From a virus, in IMG/VR virus record IMGVR_UViG_3300043411_000952, positions 1-64,000 of that record: DNA of 64,000 nt. One strand, written 5' to 3'. The position numbers and the translations under genes were made by a program. Under the pieces are notes generated by a model, which saw only the letters and a list, made by a program, of their open reading frames with translations, did not search any database and had not been told where the DNA came from. Shown one piece after another: positions 33,201 to 38,250 of the stretch; within the stretch, counting starts at the first letter, position 1; each line of letters starts with the position of its first letter.

Positions 33201-33580
33201 TGGATGACATTGACGAGCATTTGACTATGGGCTTGTTTAAGTCTATGGGTAGAGAAGCTCGCAATTTCCCGATGCAGGAGAGTGTAGCTGCCACCGCTGC
33301 GCGAGCAGGTAAATGGCTGCTAGATGCTTACATCAAGTTAAATATGCAGGCTAGACCATTGATTATTTTATATGATTCCGTTGTTACTCTTTGTCCACTT
33401 GAAGAACGATTTAAGGTTGCGCAATTGCACCAGCTCTTTATGACGGATGAGAACACATGGGAGTACCATGGAAGAAAAATGTCGTACCCTATCGACAGCG
33501 ACTTCGTATATCGTTGGTCGGCTAAACCTGATAAAGATGATAAAAAATTGCTAGAAGATAAAACTTACAAAACCAACTGA
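27137..33580 (+). CDS. UDG-like/3'-5' exonuclease/family A DNA polymerase with three inteins
   Basis: Replicative DNA polymerase, 2147 residues in one frame and 1061 after removal of three inteins. Residues about 45-215 resemble a uracil-DNA glycosylase fold (YKCYYTALVKWLLP, KIIVCIGKPVFDLL). The exonuclease follows with SVDCEW, HHFAADAPWL and YA/CKDVD. The polymerase has TGRPR/SWKPNSLNWP, motif A SDYQTAEIRGLA, motif B RGAAKVGNFS/SAYG and motif C LYDSVVTLCP, where the usual HDE reads YDS. Slashes mark intein sites. Catalytic Asp residues and the motif B Arg/Lys are kept. The next gene starts one base after the stop. Confidence 0.93.
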   Translation: MENQTKDKVVPVPDYTLPPLQYLDKTGTVRGHNGVTFVSGEGIKPADIMFITSCVSPQEASKFLKGRDGGQGVRVQPRYLRSDAGVMFSDIFNQEGIDLYKCYYTALVKWLLPKNERIKIPKDVVAWALPSLEEEIALVSPKIIVCIGKPVFDLLANIKLSLSDAKSGWFYSEKYNAKIYLLDDTYKLVSNPEYIGKFQVEAREINRMYKEICNVSTGRIPLEYETITNSSDLKRVVSNWKQNNFDVISVDCEWSGNNHIDGKLRSTQFCWAPGKACYVRWMDDKGNYTFDISYKEAGAILSEWLDLEDVKYIGHHFAADAPWLHHVLGLNWYEKCIFDTEFAQQTANEAEDLSLERIALKYTDLGRYDLDLVLWVKQNKALMVDGGYGAIPDEILIPYACLRQESLVQLGDGSWCKIKDLVNSKYAGEVKAVLNGKVQNCKVTNWYKVNTRQKVWKRLVTKYAQRGKHGYLGPVLTPDHKVITQRGKVAVQDIIPGKDSICTSYNTFTSTQLSVFLGCLLGDGGIARRNKAHAGLVMSQCEKRADYLKWKVNVLFGDPENVESKGSLCAYRSKYTPYIAALSDTWERKEALAHSKRKLLITENLLDHLQAPGIAVWYQDDGNLTCGNEVRITIYHLQEQELAALRSWFRSNMGVYVKYRKNQNHICFSVKDSVVFLNYIKDYIHNDCGYKTNVPYNLKVNAHIPGPLYFEPIVGISDVPVKPCSGDGIRYCLAVDKAENFLTKSGFVSNCKDVDTVFRAWPIIQRSLQAQDLLDYYNNIFHPFVTDVFVSFALVGLPMDVAMMDELRVLYTFARDKMEVILREEIHVEAKNFVLMAFATRLPPELATEKYLEFISLIANSEHMEAWAVLKGSAKKPDDVPKLKHIFDHFIDSAHFNIRSSTQLKRWLFNVKCYEPVKSTGNKEKGLPATSWEKIKSMPPEAQKNYNPAVDKQTLQILSEQNNDALLRRLLQLNAVGNICKAFLKEADIDADGNVVKENGLHFYLCSDNRVHGQMSTTETGRPRCVHGDTLIRCFDGFKRIRDIKIGDLVWTHLNRWRKVEDTYIKPAAPMYKVSFENGEVLLCTEEHLLLTEAGKWISVRDVCLQKAFKQSGTEEESCFSLPRVLEHRRASSGDFEYNSAYYLSNTSSRVRRGRIQKAQSDKILELKAGREESLEREEGGRGRDLEGGLRRWLRLFNTPNRWPTLLRTSYSHGRGAGYTSLAVAGSSSCASYRSGSEKQRTRQLSALHHIRAQRYPRKIQTYRSGIKIKGVVPCGSYPVYDISVEEDHSYEASGCFSHNSWKPNSLNWPSYVNSMISNGIAGLFGKLKERGELPEEFEKFIIKNDKGEYKSEVPSIRSCVKAPEGWCFVESDYQTAEIRGLAFVSGDKNLIDIVCNPDLNFAVTKDDKKVRLAFPPEVFPPSTQEEYKHLLISPDDPSLIRKDDGSLKHPKQDLHWSLAEMVHIKPREVLDEKKDRGAAKVGNFSCVNKYTKIRTEKGVLSIEDAIIYGCTYVWDGLDMVSYDSIQYQGNRFTINYQGLSATPDHVVWLSSGEKCCFGEAALRGLSIKSYSGFELDTAGSRHKNNRTRKKRHHIYGAVSKVSENNAQVVTQRGGGQRSKMSMPVSFAIQRPTRAHTRRKVSSYASKVFSRQPCQQLQLQGARHKTNIQKSQRIYFMGASKMAGYRLQRFGFRQNKQRWPLLEGQPTFGHKARKFKKYESFSLVLPRTRREVIKRQPRCECLYENVMGHAANGVFGRRNTSKDKVWRNKEPEGNISKCESIASQEFNKIKSGLGCRRETYNESISERINRSGYNRTCGEARRVNFAYSSGEAAQRKLFAAIGSYRYRLRGQYYKKDDTRRSIRRAIAGGVGKIVCKVRINQAEDREAWLEAQRIYYAQVDEAGHVGRAVRRIFEEKGFKLTKEPVYDIINAGPRHRFVASGLLISNSAYGASASTLERKIEQDTGKKPEEGTGQRLLKALEKRQPVAQDFLIKMERVPEKPGYYRAASGRIRHFASHDPKYLDDIDEHLTMGLFKSMGREARNFPMQESVAATAARAGKWLLDAYIKLNMQARPLIILYDSVVTLCPLEERFKVAQLHQLFMTDENTWEYHGRKMSYPIDSDFVYRWSAKPDKDDKKLLEDKTYKTN
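28337..29386 (+). mobile_element. Polymerase intein 1 with in-frame LAGLIDADG endonuclease
   Basis: 350 residues from Cys (CLRQESLVQLGDGSW) to VSN, followed by extein Cys. Block B is LTPDHKVI. The endonuclease motifs FLGCLLGDGGIA and IAVWYQDDGNL are in frame. Penultimate residue is Ser rather than His, a known variation at this position. It interrupts exonuclease motif III (YA before, CKDVD after). Confidence 0.92.
30209..31036 (+). mobile_element. Polymerase intein 2, linker dual-coded with an out-of-frame HNH gene
   Basis: 276 residues from Cys (CVHGDTLIRCFDGFKRI, block A) through CTEEHLLLTEAGKW (block B) to VYDISVEEDHSYEASGCFSHN in overlapping blocks F/G, with Ser as +1 residue. The roughly 180 residues between are Arg/Ser/Gly-rich, without any intein endonuclease motif, because this DNA encodes an HNH protein in the +1 frame (30441-30992). 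Insertion is in TGRPR/SWKPNS of the polymerase. Confidence 0.9.
30441..30992 (+). CDS. HNH homing endonuclease nested out of frame in intein 2
   Basis: A 183-residue protein in the +1 frame relative to the polymerase-intein frame, contained between the splicing blocks. It has an N-terminal helix-turn-helix-like part (STAEQVAEILNITPHTTYRI), the WKGDCDDGYGYLTRLIDG and YFVHRIVMAEALG signatures of phage HNH_3 endonucleases, and the core LAVHHIDQDRKNNALDNLAL with TTSGHRGIH. ATG at 30441 follows GTTAGAG, a weak ribosome signal. The protein-like motifs are in this frame and not in the intein frame, so this is a real gene and the intein linker is the overprinted partner. Confidence 0.88.
   Translation: MSVCKKHLNNPELRKKVVSLYRESLSTAEQVAEILNITPHTTYRILRLELGEEEFKKLKAIKYSSSKLGEKNPWKGKRGEEAATWKGDCDDGYGYLTRLIDGQRYFVHRIVMAEALGIHPSQLPDHLAVHHIDQDRKNNALDNLALCTTSGHRGIHERYKHTDQELKLKGLSLAEAIQYMTSP
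31595..32974 (+). mobile_element. Polymerase intein 3, linker dual-coded with an out-of-frame HNH gene
   Basis: 460 residues from Cys (CVNKYTKIRTEKGVLSIEDA) through LSATPDHVVWLSSGE (block B) to EPVYDIINAGPRHRFVASGL and ISN, with Ser as +1 residue. It splits motif B of the polymerase (RGAAKVGNFS/SAYGAS), restoring the R-x3-K-x7-YG spacing on splicing. Its central 330 or so residues are strongly basic and motif-less; the same DNA encodes an HNH protein in the +1 frame. Confidence 0.9.
31704..32921 (+). CDS. HNH-type homing endonuclease nested out of frame in intein 3
   Basis: Open for 405 codons in the +1 frame. The first 70 codons overlap intein block B and look non-native, so the likely start is ATG 31923 (MVRCQRCQKTTRRWL), giving 332 residues. 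It has a zinc-binding CQRC...CRC, then TLGARYQAMRQRCF, YKGRGIKL, FILWAL and GLDFDRINNDGHYSKGNLRL with TRQENLRNTR, the H-N-H-type nuclease core with Asp in place of the first His. The tail holds three repeated helix-turn-helix-like units (GYSEEEIL, GLTDQDII, GLSDEQLL, GMSDAQLE), probably DNA-recognition modules. The stop lies in the block F DNA. Confidence 0.85.
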   Translation: MIPYNTKEIDSQLITKDCPQPQTMLSGSQVEKSVVSEKLPCEVSVLNRIAALNWIRLVADTRTIERARKGIIFMVRCQRCQKTTRRWLHNVEAGKGLKCRCLSPLRYNDPRARTLGARYQAMRQRCFLDSHVSSYNYKGRGIKLIFKSRREFILWALQRWPDTDFKGLDFDRINNDGHYSKGNLRLVTRQENLRNTRASRWSYRVRAEKLLKDNPGVSVSMKTLWGMLQMGYSEEEILLRIKSGEIKSRKAILANAKVLQARNLIRLNPGLVVGEKHIMSLYRKGLTDQDIIEHVAKHEELTLRIRQAKQRRENSLQRSARIGIGFAASTTRKMIREGLSDEQLLAAWEKSYVKSESIRQKIERLGLKLSVSTTHRLMKQGMSDAQLEEYSKKRVLSSQKSQYTI

Positions 33581-33581
33581 C

Positions 33582-35162
33582 ATGTCATTCGTTCCTACTG
33601 ATTATTCTGAAATTCAAAGACAACTGAAAGCTGAAAAAGAAAACAGCTACTGGGGTGGTTATTACAAGCCAGGTATTTATGGCGGCACACCCACACAAAA
33701 GAAAATGTTCTCCGGTAGAATTTTACCGGCGTTTAATTATGCCTTATCCCAGGCTGACGCGGATTTCCAGTCTTCCTGGATGCCGTATCGTAATGCAGAT
33801 AATATCGACGCGGAAACTAATCAGCCGGTACTCAGCGCTTTCTTCGCTGTTGTGGCTGCTTACTCCTGGTTCGGTAATAAACAAGTATCGTTCCTGAGCC
33901 CTTCAACATTGCGATTCACTCACAGTATTTCGCGCGGCCCTGAGCTCATCGATCCTGTGCAGGATATTCGTAACTTCGCCAAGAAGCATGACGATCCAGC
34001 TATACGCGCTTTAACTGAACGCCCTGAAAATAAGAAAGACGCTAAAATTGTCATTCCTTATCCTCAGCGTCGTTATGTGTTTAACTTCTTTGGTACTGCA
34101 GGTACAGACCGTAATGTTAGAAATTATTTAGTCGATGTATCTCAGAAGGCCTTCGAAGACCTAGCCGGTAAGCTGTCCGAGTGGCGTCCCGCGCATGAGC
34201 AGACTATTGATCCTAACTGGCCTCATTATTTATATGGTGATATTACTGATCCGCAAAGCGGTGTTATGGTTGAGACTACCCCCATTCCCTCGACCCCACA
34301 GCCTTTCAACGGCTTTGTGTTTACATCTGGATCTCATAAGTCGCTAAAAGGTGTGCGTCAGTATCCCGTCCCTCCAGAAGCTATGACTGGACGTTATCAC
34401 CTTTATGGTGACAGCTCCGCCTTTAAAGTTATGGGCGCGCAGGAAATTATTGAGTTCCTCGTAGAGGACGGCGCAATTCCTTATCATTTGATCGAGGAGG
34501 TGTGTAGTAACTACGCACATATTCCGCCAAGCCCAAGTAGAGCCAAGGTATTTCCTGGTTCCAATTCGGAAGAAGACTTAGATTCATTCCGCCCTCCAGT
34601 GGCCAATCCGTTTGCGCAGAAACCCGCAGCCGTGCAGCAGGCCGCTCCTTATAGGCCCCCTGCACCTCCAGTGCCTGTCCAACAAGAGACCCCTCCATGG
34701 GAAACTCCAGCAACCCTTTCGCCTCCGCCGCCAGCCATGGTAGCGCCTGAAGAAAGGTTCTGGGTGTCCATGAATGGTAATACTGAAGATGAGCCTATCA
34801 CTCGGGCAGAGGTGCAAAGCCTCATCAGTACGCATACGACTAGTACGTTTATGATCTGCGGTACAGGCACAAAAAGTGTTTGGCAGACTCCTGCCGAGGC
34901 TGGATTCGTGGTACAGGCTAACAAGCCTAAACCTCCAGCCCTACCGCAGCCAGCCCCCGCTCCTTCATCACTACCTAGCATAACCGCCACACCGCCCCCA
35001 GCGGTAGTCGTGCCAGTTGCTCCGCCTTCTACCTCCATTCTCACGGATGAGGAGAAAGTGGCGTATGATGAATTAAAAGCTAAGTTTGACGCGGGCACAC
35101 TCCCAACTTCAGAGTTGATGAAGTTTGTGCAGTTCGTCAACCGTATCGAGAAGAAGGCTTAA
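33582..35162 (+). CDS. Single-stranded DNA-binding-like protein with GYF_2-like C-terminal domain
   Basis: 526 residues, starting one base after the polymerase stop. The N-terminal NSYWGGYYKPGIYGG and SGRILP with later YPQRRYVFNFFG resemble large-phage gp32-type SSB proteins. A Pro/Ala-rich linker (residues about 330-385) leads to RFWVSMNGNTEDEPITRAEV, STFMICG and SVWQTPAEAGF, a GYF_2-like small domain, then another Pro-rich stretch. Coating of ssDNA at the fork is inferred from the motif and from the position between polymerase and recombinase. The Pro-rich tail could recruit partners. Terminator follows. Confidence 0.6.
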   Translation: MSFVPTDYSEIQRQLKAEKENSYWGGYYKPGIYGGTPTQKKMFSGRILPAFNYALSQADADFQSSWMPYRNADNIDAETNQPVLSAFFAVVAAYSWFGNKQVSFLSPSTLRFTHSISRGPELIDPVQDIRNFAKKHDDPAIRALTERPENKKDAKIVIPYPQRRYVFNFFGTAGTDRNVRNYLVDVSQKAFEDLAGKLSEWRPAHEQTIDPNWPHYLYGDITDPQSGVMVETTPIPSTPQPFNGFVFTSGSHKSLKGVRQYPVPPEAMTGRYHLYGDSSAFKVMGAQEIIEFLVEDGAIPYHLIEEVCSNYAHIPPSPSRAKVFPGSNSEEDLDSFRPPVANPFAQKPAAVQQAAPYRPPAPPVPVQQETPPWETPATLSPPPPAMVAPEERFWVSMNGNTEDEPITRAEVQSLISTHTTSTFMICGTGTKSVWQTPAEAGFVVQANKPKPPALPQPAPAPSSLPSITATPPPAVVVPVAPPSTSILTDEEKVAYDELKAKFDAGTLPTSELMKFVQFVNRIEKKA

Positions 35163-35173
35163 TTAAATAATAC

Positions 35174-35212
35174 GCGTGCTGCATGGAAACGTGCAGCACG
35201 CTTTAATTTTAA
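35174..35212 (+). terminator. Intrinsic terminator
   Basis: Perfect 10-bp stem GCGTGCTGCA/TGCAGCACGC around TGGAAACG, followed by TTTAATTTT. It separates the SSB-like gene from the recombinase gene, which starts 13 bases further on. Confidence 0.88.
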
Positions 35213-35224
35213 CTTTAATTATTT

Positions 35225-36844
35225 ATGTCCACAGAACTTCCAATTAAGCGCAGAGGTCGCCCACCGGGCTCCGCCAAAAAAAATACAGCGGTACATACTG
35301 CTGTCGAATCTTTAGTAGACAACGATGTTATAGAATCCCCTCCAGCCCAATTGCCTGGGGTTAACATAGATTACGGTTTTCATTTTCTAGATAGCGAAGA
35401 AGACTACGGCGACAAATTTAAAGTCGCATTAGACGGCGCAGTTTCTTCTAGAAAGAATCAGAGTGTAAGCTTTAAGAAAATGTCTGAGATACAGGAAGGC
35501 TTCGCTTTCCCTTTTCGGCATTTCTTATTGCAGTATGCCGTAGGGCAGTATGGCGTACCCTCTCAGAAAATTATAGATATTATTGGTGCAGAAGGCATTG
35601 GTAAATCTACCCTGGTAATGGATATGCTAGGGAGTGCCATGGATGTTGGTTGTCCTGCGTTATACATAGAGTGCGAGTCTAAACAGATTCCAGCGCCTAG
35701 AGTAATGCGTGCGCTACATCCAAGTATTACTCGAGCGTATAAAATGCTTAATCGTCTACGTGTTGAGCCAGTTAATTCTCTGGATCATATGTGGCAGGCG
35801 ATGAAAGATTTTGTGTATATCGCCAGAGGCACTAAGGGCACAAAGGACACGCCCCGTGTTCCTATGCATGTACCTATTGTTATTGCTGTAGACCCCTGGT
35901 CTAAGTTACTAAATCCCGACGAGGCCGCAGGGTTTTACAACTATGGCGACAACATGTCTGATGCTAAGAAGAAAAAATTCAAAGAGATTAGTGAGGGTTC
36001 TAATCTAGGCCACGCTAAATGGGCACACAAGTGGTGCCGACTTCTTCCTGCATTCCTGAAACAGTTCAATGTTGTACTTATTATTGTACACCATCAAAAC
36101 GATAAAATTGACATGGGCGGTGGCGGCGCGTCGTTTATGACGCCGGAAGCTAGTGCGCTGTACAATAAGACTCGCATCGGAGGCAAGGCGCTACACCAAA
36201 ATACTGCGCTGACATTAATCCTGTCGCGTAGAGGGTTGGCGAAGAATGGTTCAGGGGACATTACCGGGAACCTGATTAGTTGTCGTGTAGCAAAGAACTC
36301 TCTTGGTCACGATAATATCAAATTCTTCTATGAGCTACGCACCGGTTTCTATAATGATACTTTGACGTATATGGATTCAGCAATCAATTTCAATATTGGA
36401 TTCGCTACTATGTGCGCGGAACAGAAATGGATGAGCACGTCCGTTAAAGGTTCCAAATTCTCTAGCCCGGTGCTAGGAGTTACTGAAGTATCTGCTGATG
36501 AGTTTTACGAAGCATTTAATGCTAACCAGGAAGTTAAGTCTAATCTTGGTAAGCTACTAGGTATCAACGGTTATGTTGATGTTGTTGATAATATTAAAAC
36601 TAACATAGAAAAGAATTATCATGCTGAGCATGACGATTCTATTGAATCTGAAGTTGAGTTAGGTACTCAGCTGGACAGGGAAGCGCTTGAAGCTTTGCGG
36701 CAGAAGATGGAGCAGAACTTTCCAGTTTGCGCTGACGTTGCTGATCATCCTGAGCAAGATGCGCATCTGCTGTCTGTTATTGAAGATATAGATATGAATC
36801 AAGAAGAAAATTCTAATGAGGACATCCCATCCCAAAACGAATGA
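35225..36844 (+). CDS. RecA/UvsX-like recombinase with N-terminal AT-hook
   Basis: ATP-dependent strand-exchange protein. Residues about 120-128 give the Walker A GAEGIGKST, followed by ALYIECESKQ, VIAVDPWSKLL as Walker B and VVLIIVHHQND with the sensor-like Gln. ISCRVAKNSLG may belong to the RecA C-core. The N terminus carries KRRGRPPGSAKK (residues 8-19), an AT-hook-like minor-groove binder not usual in RecA. The C-terminal 100 residues are acidic. At 539 residues it is longer than UvsX. Next gene overlaps by 29 bases. Confidence 0.82.
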   Translation: MSTELPIKRRGRPPGSAKKNTAVHTAVESLVDNDVIESPPAQLPGVNIDYGFHFLDSEEDYGDKFKVALDGAVSSRKNQSVSFKKMSEIQEGFAFPFRHFLLQYAVGQYGVPSQKIIDIIGAEGIGKSTLVMDMLGSAMDVGCPALYIECESKQIPAPRVMRALHPSITRAYKMLNRLRVEPVNSLDHMWQAMKDFVYIARGTKGTKDTPRVPMHVPIVIAVDPWSKLLNPDEAAGFYNYGDNMSDAKKKKFKEISEGSNLGHAKWAHKWCRLLPAFLKQFNVVLIIVHHQNDKIDMGGGGASFMTPEASALYNKTRIGGKALHQNTALTLILSRRGLAKNGSGDITGNLISCRVAKNSLGHDNIKFFYELRTGFYNDTLTYMDSAINFNIGFATMCAEQKWMSTSVKGSKFSSPVLGVTEVSADEFYEAFNANQEVKSNLGKLLGINGYVDVVDNIKTNIEKNYHAEHDDSIESEVELGTQLDREALEALRQKMEQNFPVCADVADHPEQDAHLLSVIEDIDMNQEENSNEDIPSQNE

Positions 36845-37247
36845 TCATAGGTTGATTTCTCACATAGCTAAACATTTTAAACTAGATCCGACAGACTATG
36901 AAATTCTGTCGGATCTGTTTTCTGCGGTAGATGCGATGTGCGCTAATTTGCCCTTGAGATTTCGTGATTTATTGTGCGTCTACGAGACGTTCCCTGCATT
37001 CGGTGAATTTATGTTCCCTAAGAATAGAAGTCATTTGTGGCAGCTTGTTGAGTCTACCGATTCTCCTTTGTTGCTGACTGACTCTCTTGTTTCTGGTAAA
37101 GAGGGCCTGTTTATTTGTCAGGCTATTGATACCGCAACAATGCCTGCGGCGGCGGAAAGAATTCTCGAAAAATTGTCTAAACCTACGATGTGTATTAATC
37201 ATCGTAACGACGTGTCAGCCTTGCTTTATCCTTTAATTTCTATATAG
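36816..37247 (+). CDS. Hypothetical protein
   Basis: 143 residues overlapping the recombinase gene by 29 bases. Mixed alpha/beta composition (DPTDYEILSDLFSAVDAMC, LFICQAIDTATMPAAAERIL, PTMCINHRNDVSALLYPL). No motif recognised. Part of the recombinase-helicase gene row. Confidence 0.6.
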   Translation: MRTSHPKTNDHRLISHIAKHFKLDPTDYEILSDLFSAVDAMCANLPLRFRDLLCVYETFPAFGEFMFPKNRSHLWQLVESTDSPLLLTDSLVSGKEGLFICQAIDTATMPAAAERILEKLSKPTMCINHRNDVSALLYPLISI

Positions 37248-37255
37248 TGAGTAAT

Positions 37256-37705
37256 ATGTCTTCGAATACGGAGTGTATCAATGGGTGGATCGAATTATTA
37301 CATTTTAAAACCGATCCTAAGAAAATACATATGGCTAAGCCTTTACTGAAAGGTACTGACTCTTTGGAAAATTTCAAAGAAGATCACTATCAGATGGTGG
37401 GCAGTCATATTCCCCTTTGTGAATACTACTCCGCAATTGAAGTGTACAAACAATTTGTTGTACCGATAGATAAAGAATTTAACATCCCAAGACCTTTAGG
37501 AGATTTTGATGCAATGAATTTGTGCATGCATGATCCTAAATTTGGGCGTAAATTTTTAACATTTGTATTCTATCCTAAAGGGGCGCATCACTCTGTTAAA
37601 TTTAGGGAGCAGCGCGTTCAATATCATCCTGATTATCCGCATGTTCTTTTGATCAGAAAAGAGCCGTTTAGATCGTTCATGCGCACACCTGAAAATCCTT
37701 CCTAA
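37256..37705 (+). CDS. Hypothetical protein
   Basis: Start taken at ATG 37256 (MSSNTECINGW) rather than the GTG three codons earlier. 149 residues with a segment YHPDYPHVLLIRKEPFRSF near the end. Overlaps the next gene by one base (TAATG). Function unknown. Confidence 0.6.
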   Translation: MSSNTECINGWIELLHFKTDPKKIHMAKPLLKGTDSLENFKEDHYQMVGSHIPLCEYYSAIEVYKQFVVPIDKEFNIPRPLGDFDAMNLCMHDPKFGRKFLTFVFYPKGAHHSVKFREQRVQYHPDYPHVLLIRKEPFRSFMRTPENPS

Positions 37706-38250
37706 TGTTTGATCAAAACTTCTCCATCATCGCTTTCCTAAAAGAAACCGGTGATGGAGTTTCTTTTCCATTTCTTCCAGAACAAATCTGGGATGACTCA
37801 TACGATATTTATTGTATAAACTGTACCACGTCTAGCCCTACGGCGAGCACGTGTACTAGTGCTTGCGATGAAACTATTCATATACCTTCTTACGAAGTTG
37901 CTAAGCAAGGCGGCGTCGAAAATATTATTGCATCTCTAATTCATTCCGAAGGCAGAGGTACAAGTCGTATATTTACCGTACATCCTAATAATGTTTTACT
38001 GCCCATTTACAGATGGTATTTACTTAAGCACGGAGCGTCTATATCAAATGTAGATGAGTATGTACAGCGCCTCTCCAGAGTTACTGTAGATATATGTGAG
38101 GCTTTTCATAAGCCGACCATATTGACACTTGACCGAAGGCAGAATTTTAATTATAGAACCATAGTTAGATGGCTAGAGCTTAACCCAGAAGGCGTGTCTA
38201 AAACAGAGCAGTGCCTTAGCACTTTAAAACATATATGTCAGAAGTTGTAA
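37705..38250 (+). CDS. Hypothetical protein
   Basis: 181 residues, overlapping its neighbours by one and 16 bases. A Cys/Thr/Ser cluster (YCINCTTSSPTASTCTSAC, residues about 33-51) may bind metal. The rest is helical (IIASLIHSEGRGTSRIFTVH, YRTIVRWLELNPEG). No family recognised. Confidence 0.6.
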   Translation: MFDQNFSIIAFLKETGDGVSFPFLPEQIWDDSYDIYCINCTTSSPTASTCTSACDETIHIPSYEVAKQGGVENIIASLIHSEGRGTSRIFTVHPNNVLLPIYRWYLLKHGASISNVDEYVQRLSRVTVDICEAFHKPTILTLDRRQNFNYRTIVRWLELNPEGVSKTEQCLSTLKHICQKL

